A stretch of DNA of 64,000 bases from Eunapius fragilis (Eukaryota > Porifera > Demospongiae > Spongillida > Spongillidae), in the NCBI GenBank assembly GCA_963681505.1, contig OY811972.1, positions 2,394,663 to 2,458,662 on the forward strand, read 5' to 3'. The position numbers were made by a program, and so were the translations under genes. Each line of letters begins with the position of its first letter. Position 1 is the first letter of the stretch. Of the stretch, positions 1 to 13,400 are shown one piece after another. The notes under the pieces were generated by a model that was given only the letters and a program-made list of their open reading frames with translations, searched no databases and was not told where the DNA came from.

Positions 1-1228
1 CCATGAGGGCGATATTTGATGGAAGGTATGGGTCCTATGGTTGTTACCATAGGACGTCCTATCCACCAATTGGTTGGAGGTATGGAATTCACAGGTATAG
101 GTTAACTTACATACTTAGGTCAACATTTAGAAGGCAGATGTTGTATTGTGGTACACTGGTGAAATGGAAAAAGAAGTCTCGAATGATGAAACATTCAAGT
201 CATGTGATTGGTTTCAGATCATGAATAATGGATGAGCTTTTGAACTACTCCTGTGGCGTATTCATCCTCACTAGATTCCTCAGTTTAAATCATTCGATAC
301 ACGGCGTTACAACTGTCATCGCATTAAAACACAGTGGCGTAGGAAGCACACAGGAGTCATGGAGACAATTGCACCCATACTTTTGTCTGTGGGAGGGTAT
401 TGACCCCAGTGACCTTAATTTATGTACTAGGGGAGGGAGTGTGAGTGGGAGGGGGGAACTACTACCAAAAATGGTATCTCTGGTGCTACATACCATCTTA
501 ATTTAGGTAGTTCTTTCTTCCCCCACCCCACCTATACACCTGTGTTCTCAAAGATTTGCTGCTGTATAATTGTGCAAACAGGACATGGCTTGGTTGTTGG
601 TCTCAGTAATCATTGTCCCCCTGCCCTCCCATTGTTCAATCTAATTGGCTTCACAAATGCATGTCTAGGGGGTTTTGTAAGATATACATCTGTAACTGGC
701 TGTGGTGTATTCTGTGGGGAGGGGGGTATCCTTGATATACATACACTCCTGGGATCTACCTTTTCAACCAATAAATACATTCATAGGTATTCTGTAAATA
801 TCATGTCTCGGAGTTGGTAGTGACAGGAAACCCCATCGTCACAATACTTACCAGTAAAATCATGGATCCACTGTAAACATCTCTGAGCGTGAGCACAATA
901 TTCACCTAGATTCCTTCACTAGCTAGAACTCCTCTTTTGCCGATTCCAGGACCTGCTACTAGGTTGAAGTTATCTCATTGGACATTCAGTCCTCCCTTTA
1001 CTCTACACTTCCACCACCACCATCACATATTAATGTGTATGTCAAAATTTTAATATCACTACAAACAGACACGTGTGCAGTGCAAAAATGACTAAATCTT
1101 CGTATCTTGCAGCAATCATAAAACTACACATGCACAAAGCAGTTCAAATAGCTAGCAAACTAATGAATAGGCGTGCACACATATGTCTCAACGTACACTT
1201 ATATCTTGCACCACTAACTGCCTTTAAG
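1..1228. repeat. Duplicated 3' flank of receptor copy 1
   Basis: This is sequence downstream of the minus-strand receptor gene. Bases 1-230 match 35,831-36,080. Bases 680-830 match 46,720-46,870. Bases about 900-1228 match 36,185-36,505 and 46,980-47,310. The flank was therefore copied together with the gene. Short plus-strand ORFs exist here, and the one at 3-224 has a similar counterpart at 35,842-36,075, but there is no domain, splice pattern or start context to support coding. Confidence 0.7.
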
Positions 1229-1418
1229 TTACATTCCTTGTGTTTGTTCATATATATTTTCATCTTCAAGAGTGGCCATGTCAACCTGCTCATAAACAGT
1301 TTTTCCTGTATCCTCCAGTTGCACCTTCACATGGTCTGCACGTGACTCATACCGCACAGAGGGAACTTGGCTTTGATCAATGTTGGGTCCTTTGGCAGCC
1401 ATCTTCCTCCTCGTGATC
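1229..1418 (-). CDS. Cytoplasmic tail exon with ITSM-like tyrosine motif (copy 1)
   Basis: The acceptor AG is at 1420-1419. The first base completes the Met codon that ends the transmembrane exon, giving a junction reading AAYM-ITRRKM. The basic ITRRK stretch is a typical stop-transfer anchor. The tail of about 60 residues contains VRYES, then TVYEQV, then NIYEQT, with ten residues between the last two YEQ(V/T) tetrapeptides. TVYEQV fits the switch-motif pattern TxYxx(V/I) bound by SH2 adaptors in vertebrate SLAM-family receptors. The second motif ends in Thr, so this is not a classical ITAM pair. Phosphorylation is inferred, not shown. Confidence 0.85.
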
Positions 1419-4400
1419 CTGTGTGAGTGCAAGCCCGTGAACTACTGTTTTGAGGAATTAGTACATACACTTATGCAGTTCTATACCATTGTAGATGGGG
1501 GATGGGGGGTGAGGAGTAAACACGAGTGGATATGTCCCTTATCAGGAGCAGCCATCAGAAGGCCGCCAACGCATGCATGCACAAATAGCATTCAACAGAA
1601 GTCTAGTCAAGAAGCTGTATGACATTATATCAATGCCATTGGACCGCAGTGGATGGACTCATATGTGTATAGCAAAGTTTGTTCATGTAACTGCCATCGG
1701 CCTGTTCTAACACTGTTTGCATGGTTTGTTGCTATCTGCTTAGCAGTGCACGTGGAATGGCATGACCATACATGGTGTTGGTATATTCCTCTTATCCCTG
1801 CTATAGGCACTGTGGTTGAAATTCAAACATTACCACATGTTATAATCATGGCTATAAATGATGTTAGCTAACTGAAAGGGCCTAGGGAATCCCGCTGTGT
1901 ACTCCAGTGGGGTACTGTTACATAACTAAATTGCTAGTCATAATGCACTTAGAATTCAGTTCAGTGTAAGATGTTTTGCCATAAGGATTATCATAATGCA
2001 TACAATCTTGTTAACGCATCTAAAGGTGTGTGGTATTGTAGTATATAAATCTAGACACTTATAATCAATGCTCATTTCAGTAAAATTAGATTTCAAGGAC
2101 TTTAGCAGTACAGTGCAGGATATTATCAAAGGAAAAACTTACATGTACGCTGCAATGGCAACCAGAATAGCTAACAGTACACCAATGGAGAGCCCTCCAA
2201 TAAAGGCACCAGTAAGGGGTCCTGCCTGACTGCTGACTGCTTGTGGAGCACTCATAACTGGATAAACCTTGAATGTATGACCATTAGCAGTGAGAGTTGG
2301 GAAGCCCTGCACCAGTAACCATGCAACCAGTTGTGCTGTTAAAGTAGACCCTGTGATGTCTCCAGAAGCAGAGGAATACGATATGGTGGTAGTGTACAAT
2401 AATGCCTGACCGCCTGAAGTACAGGTAATGGAGTGTTTGATGTTTGCTTCATCCAAACTGATTTTGTACAAACGAGTAAGAACCGTAGTGATATTAGCAT
2501 TAATTGAGGCAGCCATAGTAGCAAGTTGAGTATACTGAAATAAAATGATTGCATGTGTATTCAATGAACATTAGGAAGGACAAGCAAGATAAACCCCATC
2601 ACTTGCATGCAAATCATTGCCTCACATCTCTGAGATAGATAATCTGTGATAGATAAATTTAAAAAAAAATACAACTATACTAGGCTCGTGATCGTGGCAC
2701 CAATCACATTGTATAATCATACAGCTTGTCCAATACATGAATCTATTATTAGCGTATGAAGTGCTACTGATAGTTTTAAGTATCTTTTTCTTTTCTCCTC
2801 CTTCTCCTCCTCCTTATCCCTCCTCCCTCCTTCACTTCTTTTTATTGTTATATATGTTCTTAAGACATGATAGGTGCAATTATCAAAACGTTTAGATTTC
2901 ATTTGTTATCATATAGTATCTCTTAAAGATATAACGCATGGTCCTTAAACATTATTACAATCTCTATGTAGGGGCTCTGAGGATTCATTACATTATTTGG
3001 AATTTGGCATTACACATGGCTCCAGTAGTGATGACCTTTTATGTACCAAAGTCCTGTATAATTGATGTCTAAATACAGCATTGTAGTTTTACACTCTATG
3101 ATGAGGAATAGAGTGAACACTGTGCAGTCCTTAAGCGTATTGTGACAAACTGTTTAGTTCATACATATGGCCAGTGACAGGTCTGGATATACTGACCCCA
3201 CAACAGTTTTAGATGAATTGGGTGAATGGTCAGGAAGAACTAGACCATACAAAGAAAGGTGCAGGATTTAGCATTTCAAAGTTGGGAGGAGCTATGTTTT
3301 TATTACACTTCCTTTTAATGTGTCATCATACATCAGCAGAGGCTGTCATGCATGCAATGTGCTTACAATCAGGTATGTACATGTCCCCCCACTGGTGTAC
3401 CGGAGCTCCAACTGGATGTTACCTAAGATGAAGTGTAATATATCAAACACATATCATCACATACCCTACAGCTCACCTTCTCCCTTGATGAGCACACTTC
3501 TCTGCGTTACCAGCCCTGTGTTTTCAACAGTGCAAACATACAGACCATAGGGATTGGATGGTGTTGCTGTGTCAATAGTCACCACATTGGTTCCCTCTGC
3601 CACTGTCTGTCCATTCTTTATCCACCTGGAGGTAACAAATGGTGGATAGCCTCCCTGAGAGGTACACATCAGAACTGTGTGGCCTGTGATACTGATGGAC
3701 ATCTCTGTACTTGGTATACTGATGTTATTGTATGCTACCAGCACCTGAGGTTGAGCTGAAATCAGAATTACAAGTATAACAACTCCTGTACTGACATATT
3801 GCAATATCTTGTTACATACTTGCATTGGCAAATCTGATGCGAGATGAATCCAGCTGTATGTATGAGATACCTAATGTCCCACTGACAAAGTTGTAGTAAT
3901 CAGATGGACAATAGAAAAGAGAACTGCCAGAGCCAGGGTAGAGGTAGTAGTAGTAGTAAATCACGAGGTTAGCATCCAGATAGCCACTATCTAGTCTGCT
4001 GACAAGAGGAATGGTAGCATTTTGGTATGCACTGCTGGCTCCAGTCAGCAGTACACCACTAGAGGTCTGTATGCCACTGGGTGCCACCAGTCCATTGTAA
4101 TACAGCATAGAGGTAACATATGAGTAGGGTATGTAGTTCCATATGTACTCTGGTCCTGGCAATGTTGTCCAATTAATTTGTATTGGCAGTGGACCTCCAG
4201 TAGTAAGTGGTATGACTTGGGAAGAAATAGGATGGTCTGATCCATACAAACCTAATTTAACACCATAGAATAGATGACAAGTTTCACACAAAACGGAAAG
4301 AAACATTACCATCTGATGCAGTAACTGTAAACTTCAGACCAGCAAAAATGGGGTACTTTCTCAGTGAACCCAACATTCTGGATTCACATTTTTCCTGCCT

Positions 4401-7400
4401 ATTGCTGGTGACCACACCCATATGTTTAACTTCATAAGTACCAGCATCTGATTCAACAGTATTCATGATGGTCAAAGTGGTACTGTCTGGACTTATCATG
4501 ACTCGACCTCCTGCTGTTATAGGATTGCCCTCATGATACCAAGTAAGTGATCTCAGGTACTTTGTGACATCAATTTCTGTGACATTTACACTCAACACAA
4601 TGCTTTGAGGTGGTACAAATGGTAAGGTTGGATTGAGGCTTGAGGTGATAAGACCTGTGGGGTAATATGGAAGTGATGATACGTACATGTATTGCAATAT
4701 CACTTACTTTGTACACTAATGTCTGCCTTTCCAACTCCAAGTGTGGATGTCCCACTGTTCACAACACAGTAGTAATGTCCAATGCTGGGATGATTGAGGC
4801 CAATGGTCACAGAAGCATTGGAGGCCTGAGGGCTATCTGAGTATAATGTACTTGAATACAAGGCTGCCCTCCAAGTGTAGGTTACTCCAGGTGGGAGAGG
4901 AGGATTAGAGTGGCAGTAAAGAGCTACAGTTGAGCCAATAGTGAAGGGACCATTGGGAGGATCAGTGGTTACCATGACATCATAGAACAATTCCTCTGTA
5001 AGGTGGAGTGAAATACAATACAACACCAATATCATCAATAGCTGCATGTATGGATGTAAGCCATCATTACCATTGAGGCATGATATAACAGCATCCTTGT
5101 CATGACCACAGTTGAGAGTGCCAATATTTCCAAAGATACAATCTCTCACATGAGATTCACTACCAATACATGATATGCTGCTAAGAACTGGACCAGTGTT
5201 TGTACGATACACTCCTGATGATATTGTAACACCTGGAATAATTGAACAAGTTAATGCATAGCACAAACAAAGGTAGTCATGCACAAACCTTTAGTATTGA
5301 TGCCAAGTGATCTGCATACTATCAGAGCAGCTGTCTTGCTAACTCCAGTCACACACACACTTGCCCAGAATCCATCTCTCTTACATATTTTCAACCTTCC
5401 TTCTCTGGTTGATGGACCATCAGCTAAATGTACATCACCATTGGAACACTCTGGGATGTTTGTGGAGGGCCCAAGACATGATACCCCAGCACTGTTATTT
5501 GAAGTGCTGTAAAGAGTGATTCCAATCTGGTTACGGATATTGTAGTTTGTTAGCCTTGGAACTGAGCTGTTGGAGCACTGTACAATGGAAGCTTCATTTC
5601 CACTGCAGTAGACATTTAAAAGTTCAAGTAAAGTTGTTCCTTTACCAAAGTATGATCCTCTATATGGTACTGCCCCTATTAATGGTTATATAATTCGATG
5701 CAGTGACTAACTTTAAACTGTGGTTGTACTTACATTGATGTGGATATCCAAGTTGTCTACACACCACCAGGGCATTATTGTAGCTCCACCCACTATCATA
5801 GATAGCCACCCACACTCCACTGCGGCACACTTCAACACGTCCTTCATATGCAGTACTACCATCAGCCAGACGTACTTGCCCCTCTGTGCAACTTGAGTTC
5901 ACTGTAAGATAGTATTAGCTACACTTGATATGCATCACTGTAAAATAATTACCATAACAACGAATTCCTACATCATAACTGTGACCATATGATGCACTTG
6001 TAGAATAGGTGCAGTCTGTCAGACGTGCCTCACTACCCAAGCAGGATAATGTTGTTATTACCAATGATCCTGTCCCATATCCATAGGGACTGCCATAATA
6101 CTGTGCTGTACCAACTAAAGGGAATGATAGATGGTTAGCCAATGTGCACCAGTAAAGCTGTGCTTAACGTGCATACATGTGTTTCCAAACATTTGCTTGC
6201 AGGCAATGTTTGGAGCATTGGTATCCCAGCTATATTGTGCATAAAATGAGGTCCATGAACCATTGATACACATCTCCAGCCTTCCTTCAGTTGGGGTATA
6301 GCCATCTGCCAAGCGCAGACGCCCCGATTCACAAAGATCTTAATGAAGAGAGGGGGAAAATACACAAAGAGTACCTCCCGATAGAAAATACAGGAATGCA
6401 ACAAGCTTGCAATGAGCAAACTAAGTAGCTTAAATTCTTAATTTTTTAGAAACACATTTGTAACTAATTATAGTAACTTCAGGCTGCGTTTTATCACTAT
6501 TCGTACTAAATCAGTATGGAAGATCTAAAACACGGTACAAAAATGATTCCATATGGCATCAATCATTATTATTACAATGAAAATTAAATTATATAAAGCT
6601 TTTATCAGTATTGAATGAAGTTATGCAAAGTTATCCAATTGCACATGTCCAGTAATACAGCCTGGAAACAATGGAGATGTGTAAAATACAATTCGTTTAA
6701 CTATTATTTATACCTTTGCAACTTTCGCATGCCCAACGAAATACTTTTATGATTTAATTTAGATTCCTCAATGATGTACATGGAACCGTAGGTTTGATCA
6801 TTATTTTTAACATGTTAGCATGCACAGATGGCACAGCTATTCACCTTGGCACTTTACTCCACTCTCTTGTCCTCTGTGGCAGTGATGTACACCAACAGAA
6901 TATGAATATGAAGAGCAACTTAGCAAACTGTTTTCTGTACCACTGCAGGATGCACCATCCAATACAAATGGATTTTGGCTCGGTCCAAATGGAGCAATTG
7001 AATAAAGTGTAGCACCTGTGCATTATGTGTATACATAGTGTGATAATGATTAACGTCTCATCATAGTTCACATGGGGCAGCTAGTGCTCAGGTACATGTA
7101 CTTAGTTTCTATGTTGACAAGTAAATAAAAAAAACCTTCTCTATGAGAAAGTTGGTGGGATATAAATTTGAATTCTGACAATGGTGGTGTAAAAAGCAAG
7201 GAAACAAGGGTTTGTAATACATGTAGTAAGGGAAAATGTCATAGTCCTATATTTAGCCCATTTGTAGCATATGCTAAAAATAGGACTATGACATTTTCCC
7301 TTACTATTACAAACCCTTGTTTCCTTGCTTTTTACTCCACCATTCCCTTCAAATCCTATATTCCACATACTTTCTCATAGAGGTTTTTTATTTCCTTGTT

Positions 7401-10400
7401 TCATTCATTTTTTCTTTGTTCATGCACATTATTCCGATGCGTAATTGATCTGTTGCGCATGTGCCCATACAGACTAAAAAAGAACAGGAGTCGTCATTGG
7501 GGCCAAATATTATCCACGAAATAGTTGTGAGTACGAGTCCGATAACATGTTTAATATGCAACAGGCACAGTAATATAAACGGTTAATACAGCACAGTACT
7601 TTTTATCGCAATAATAATATACGTTAATAAAATCAGAATGAAAGTTCCCTGCTTTTTTTCATTCAGTGCCTTTTTAAGCACTGCATCTGCACTAACTTTA
7701 CTGACAGCATCATGTGCAGATCTGGTACACACCTTTTGCGCTAACCATGGGTGCATCTTGCAAAAGGCATCATTTAACTGAACTAGTAAAGTGCTATTCT
7801 TAAGAATAGCGTTTTCGAGGCCATCCTTATACTCGCTTAGTATGATATCGTTTGGTTTGTTCAGAGAGTAGCTACAGTGAAAAAGGACGTGCATACATGC
7901 AACATTATGTATGTGCAAAACCATACGCCTAGGCTTGAAAGATATACACATTTAACCTCCAACACAGTTGCCCACTAAAATGGAAAATTAGTTTCATGCC
8001 ATGCAATCACACTATCTGCTAGTAACCTCAGGTGTAATGCACTGATGATATCAGCATTTTCCTATGATTGCTGAGTTCATGTAGTTACAGTTACACAAAA
8101 AATAGACACAATGCATATGACATTTGCTAAATCTTGCGTCAGACTTGCGTAAACTAGAGAGTTCAAACAATAACTGCATGCATCTGATCAGCAGCTGACA
8201 CTGGAATGAAACTAAAGTCTATTCCAACGTCACGTAACGTCACTGACAAAAGGCAACCTTGTGCAACGTTCAGTGTCAGCTGATATCATCAGTGCATTAC
8301 ACCTGAGGTTACTAGCAGATAGTGTGATTGCATGGCATGAAACTAATTGTATGCACGTCCTTTAGTTGTGAGTACGAGTCCGATAACATGTTTACTATGC
8401 AACAGGCACAGTAATATAAACGGTTAATACAGCACAGTACTTTTTATCGTAATAATAATATACGTTAATAAAATCAGAATGAAAGTTCCCTGCTTTTTTT
8501 CATTCAGTGCCTTTTCTTTTTTTCATTCAGTGCCTTTTTAAGCACTGCATCTGCACTAACTTTACTGACAGCATCATGTGCAGATCTGGTACAGCTATTT
8601 TATATGAAAGCGGCTCTTCCAGCCTATTCTGAGGCCATTGGTGAAATTTTCATTGTTTACAATACTGAGTTATGTGGTGCCAAGAAGACGAAGGAGATCA
8701 TGTTCCGGGACTGGGCACGAGGACGGGCAGTAACCTTTTGATCTCTACAACCGCGAGGTTCTATGACACAAAACAAAGACGAAACTGCTCATTTTGACTT
8801 CTAGTTCAATTGCTATACAAGCTAAACGATCCGATCGTCGGGAGTCTTGTTGGAGACGGGTCGCGTATTTTTAATGAGTTCATAGTCGGGGTCAAATCCT
8901 CTATGGAAGTTTCTAGCGAAACTTCCGATAGTTTCCTGCAAGAACTGTCTAACTTTAATCTATGAATGTAACTTTTAACTGATGTATTCACATGGGCCTT
9001 TTACGCGGATTCGATAGCACAAATCTGGATGAGAGGCATCCGGAGGCATGCACACGCATCAAAGAGATTAACGATGCGATAAGGTATGTTTAACTAAGTG
9101 TCTTTCTATCCTTATGCACAGAGGATCCATTCAGGTGGGGGGAAGCTATGCATTTATGTACACTGTCAGGCATAAATGTGTATGGAAGAGGCAAAAAGAA
9201 TACACTTGGTGTGTGACCTATTACAAAGTCTTAACTTGTACCACTGATAGTTATCAGTAACCATATACCTGATCTGGAATAATTGAGTTGCCTGCAAACT
9301 ATTTCCGCAACTCCATAAGTACTCGCACCTCCATATGAATAATAGTAATACTGAGGATTGCACACAGACCCCCATATGCTGACTCCAGGACTGGACTGGA
9401 CACATAGCTCAATTCTCCCTTCTTGTGCTGTTGGTCCTCCAGCCAAACGAACTGATCCTGGTTGGCAGCCTTCAGAGAAAAAGGTTAGTATAAATTATGT
9501 GGAATCGAACTCGAGGTTAACATTGTTTTTTCACAGACAAGAAGGACATGCATCCAATTTCAAAAGCACACGTGAGCAGCAGTTGTATCTCGCAAACGAG
9601 AAGCACTGTTATTCCAAATAACTTTCGATTGCAACTCAAGGTTGTAGAAACGAAAAACTAGCCTTTGGGGGCCCGGGGTCCATTGTAATGAAAAACATGC
9701 AATTAAAAGTTTGCTTGCCACAACTTGCCTTGATTTATTGGGTAGTTTTCGCATCTCAGGCCAGCACTGCTCCGTTGAGTAAAGGTGTAATAATTGTATA
9801 TGCTGCAGGACCATATCGACGCCTCATTTCCATTGCAATAAATATAGTCAATCACCACTATACCCGTGCCCAGTCCAAATGTACTGTCATAGATAAATGC
9901 AGCTAGAAATTAATATAATCAGTACAAGAAGTTTCGAATATAATAAAATGATTAAATTACCTGGGTTTTGAAATCCTAGCTGTCTGCAGATGACCTGACC
10001 GTCACGTGAGTCCCACGATCCACTCCCTCCATATATCATCCCCCACTTTCCAGAACTGCACACCTCCACATATCCCTCGTTCCCATCAGTGCCGTTAATC
10101 AAACGGACAGCTTGTCCACTGCAGGATTCTATATATTAAACACAATAGTGAGGTATGTACTACTTTATAAGTTGCTGACCTGTTTGTACCACCTTCCCTC
10201 TACAGCTGACTCCCGCTCTTGAGGACAAGTCACATGACACACTGTAGCCGTTGGAGCAGCTGGTAATATAGCTTTCGTATCCATAGCAATCAAAACCATA
10301 AGAATACGTTGGCATTATGGGATAGCGTGAATAGCGGTAGTTATTAGCTGCGAGGTCTGTGGTAAGGAATTCAAATGAACACTAAAATGATGTAAATCAA

Positions 10401-13400
10401 CGTACTGGAGGTAGGGAAGCCTAGCTGTCTACAAACCACTAGTGCGTCCTGGTAGCTGAAATAGCCACCACACAATCCATTCCATTTCCCGCCGTTGCAT
10501 ATTTCCACGTTCCCTTCTGTGCTTACGTCACCACCACTCAATCGTACTTGACCATCAGTACAGGCCGATGCTTTGTGGAAATTAAATAGTTATCTAATAG
10601 CATGTGCATGCACGCTACTCTTACTTGAACACCAGACACCGGCATCATCATAGCCATGACTGCAGGGAGAGTAGTCCCCGATAAGGCTCTGGTAGTCACA
10701 TTGGAACAGAGATAGTTCCGTGCCCCGGCAGTTTACGTTACTCATGTAAATTGCTTGAATTCCACTTGAATTAGAGTTATAAAGTGAATATGTACCTTTT
10801 TGTGAGGGTGGGGGGGTGGGGGGGGGGGGCGAGAGAATTGCTTGTAATATAGTGCTTGGATATATTTATAAGTTGCACACTTAAAAATTTACATTCTTAT
10901 CAGGCTTAATAACTCTTGCACAGTAAACATGAGAATTTTATTCCTTAATGATTTTAACGTGCATTTATATCTCAAACTGCCGCAATTAACTGACTTACCT
11001 AAAACAAAACCCCCCTTAGAAGTTAAGGTGTTATTAATTCCAAAGTATTGCGAACTACTTTTATACCTCGTTTTCATATCGCACCACTATATTGGTAAAC
11101 CGAAGCAACGTAAACGACCGCCGTATATACAGATATGAACAGTTAGCTATAAATTGTATGCTTCTCTACAATATATGCATGACAGCAATTGACGTGAAAA
11201 AAATGCTGTACAAGTAATAAAACCAATATCTATGAGAACGTTGATGGTATCAGAAGTTTCGCTATGACCCGACTATGAATCTCATTAAAATACGCGACCC
11301 GTCCCTAACAAGACTCCCGACGATCGGATCGTTAAGCCTGTCATAGCAATCGAACTAGAAGTCAAAAATGAGCAGTTTCGTCTTAGTTTTATGTCACAGA
11401 ACCGCGCGGTTGTAGAGAATAAAAGGGTACTGCCCGCCCTCGTACCCAGTCCCGGAACATGGTCTCCTCCTTCTTTTTGGCAACGATAGGAACACTTTTA
11501 ATCAATGAAAATTTCACCAATAGCTTCAGAATAGGCTGGAAGAGCCGCTTTCATATAAAATAGCCGATGCTATATTTTGGTAAACAATCGACTATACGGT
11601 GTATGTAAGACGCATAATTAGATAACATTTTAGATATCAGGAACTACGATAGTAGTTCCTATATAGGAATTGACCCGGGTCGTGAATATCATTAAAAAAA
11701 ACGCGACCCGCGTATAACTCGCGTACTAAGAAACGGATAGTTTAGCTCTTTGTTCCTATCGAACCAGAAGGCAAAGACGGTCATTTTAATGTTTTGTTCC
11801 AGTCTTCAAACTGTTTCCTTTAAGAGAACAAAAACGTTCGTGTTATACCTCGTCCCCAGGCCAAATCTTCTCCGTCGTCGTCGTCGTCGTCTTCTTCTTC
11901 TTCTCGGGTGAGTATAACTCGGGATAGGAATGATTTTAAAGAGCGCCAATTATACCAATCGCTTTAGAATCTCCTGGAAGGCCATCTTCAAGTATCAGAT
12001 GTATGAAAAAAGCATACAACTGACATACGTAATCATTACGTAATGCGTAGTGTAAAATAGAAGCGTTCCCATGGCAATATTACGTATATTTAGAATTGTG
12101 CAAACAAAAGAGGAGAGCAGACGACGCGAGAGACGACGTGTTAGAATTCTCCCGCGTTCCTTACAGTGATTCCAAACAAAAGCGGGCGTCTGCTCGTGAA
12201 GGTAATTGAAGCGGAGGGGGTGGGGGGGGGTGGGGGGGGGTGGGGGGGGCGCACTTGCCAGTATTAATATTTGATAATTAAAAAATAGAGGAAACAAGTA
12301 AAGAAAAACATTCTCTAACGAGAAAGTTGGTGGGATATAGGAATTGGAGGCAATGGTGGTGTAAAAAGGAAGGGAACAAGGTTTTGAGAAAAGGGTAAAT
12401 GAGACAAAAATCCTATATTTAGCACATGTACATGTAACAACCAAAAGAAGTGCTGAATATAGAATTTTTGTCTCATTTACACCCTTTTCTCAAAACCTTG
12501 TTCCCTTCTTTTTTACACCACCATTGCCTCCAATTCCTATATCCCACCAACTTTCTCGTTAGAGAATGTTTTTCTTTACTTGTCTTAATGTAAAAATGGC
12601 GACATCAAGGAGACCCGAGAAGAAACGGTCCGCTTAAAGGCAACGTTATTGGTAGAGTTCTGAATCTGCTCGCTTGGCGAAGAGAGTGCGGTACGGGAAG
12701 CTAAGTGTACCCTGCAAAACCAAAGTTGAAACGAGGCCATCGAAAGAGTAAACCGATAAAGTTATTCAAAGGCATAGAAATGTAGCTACCTACGCTTACT
12801 AAGCTTGGTTTACAATATGACATTGGTGGCTGAACATTACGCGGATCAATGTGCACGAACAAAGAAAAAATGAATGAAACAAGTAAATAAAAAAAACTTT
12901 CTCTATGAGAAAGTTGGTGGGATATAGGATTTGAAGGCAATGGTTGTGTAAAAAGCAAGGAAACAAGGGTCTGTAATAGTAAGGGAAAATGTCATAGTCC
13001 TATACTTAGCACACGAACATAGTATATGCTACAAACGGGCTAAATATAGGACTATGACATTTTCCCTTACTATTACAGACCCTTGTTTCCTTGCTTTTTA
13101 CACCACCATTGCCTTCAAATCCTATATCCCACCAACTTTCTCATAGAGAAGGTTTTTTATTTACTTGTATAGGATTGGAAGGCAATAGTGCATGGTGTAA
13201 AAAAGCAGGAAAGAAAGGTCTAATAAGAAAAGTCCTATATATCGCCCATTTATAGGACATTATGTTTATGTGTGAAATATAGGACTATTACATTTCCCTA
13301 GCTTTCTTATTAGACCTTGTTTCTTTCTTTTTACACCACTATTGCCTTACAATCCTTATATACCACCAACATTCTCATAGAGAATGTTATTATTACTTAT

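Larger units (their letters stand above)
7016..9268. other. Expanded intron of copy 1 (between halves of SRCR4)
   Basis: The matching intron in copy 3 (54,225-54,453) is only about 230 bases. The extra 2 kb here holds a foldback MITE (7117-7399), a direct repeat (7524-7731 and 8364-8604), an inverted-repeat element (7986-8348) and half of an inverted pair (8600-8905). A minus-strand frame at 7583-7951 (122 codons) lies inside this material. It matches no family I know, and its 3' part recurs in the second direct repeat, so I treat it as element-derived rather than a gene. Confidence 0.7.

Noticed and set aside
3-224. Plus-strand ORF with GCYH-TSYPPIGWRYGIHRYRLT, partly conserved at 35,842-36,075.
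   Set aside because: The conserved part is short, the two copies diverge with frame-altering indels downstream, and no splice or domain evidence supports it. Segmental duplication explains the similarity.
1229-1418. A classical ITAM in the cytoplasmic tail.
   Set aside because: The spacing would fit, but the second motif is YEQT, lacking the required Leu/Ile at +3. Only the first motif matches a defined class (TxYxxV).
5279-5512. Plus-strand ORF of 77 codons, conserved at 40,231 and 52,396.
   Set aside because: It is antisense to the conserved SRCR6/7 exon, and its conservation is explained by the minus-strand coding sequence.
7583-7951. Minus-strand ORF of 122 codons inside a receptor intron.
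   Set aside because: It lies across one unit of a direct repeat in mobile-element-rich sequence, has no recognisable motif, and is not present in the other receptor copies.
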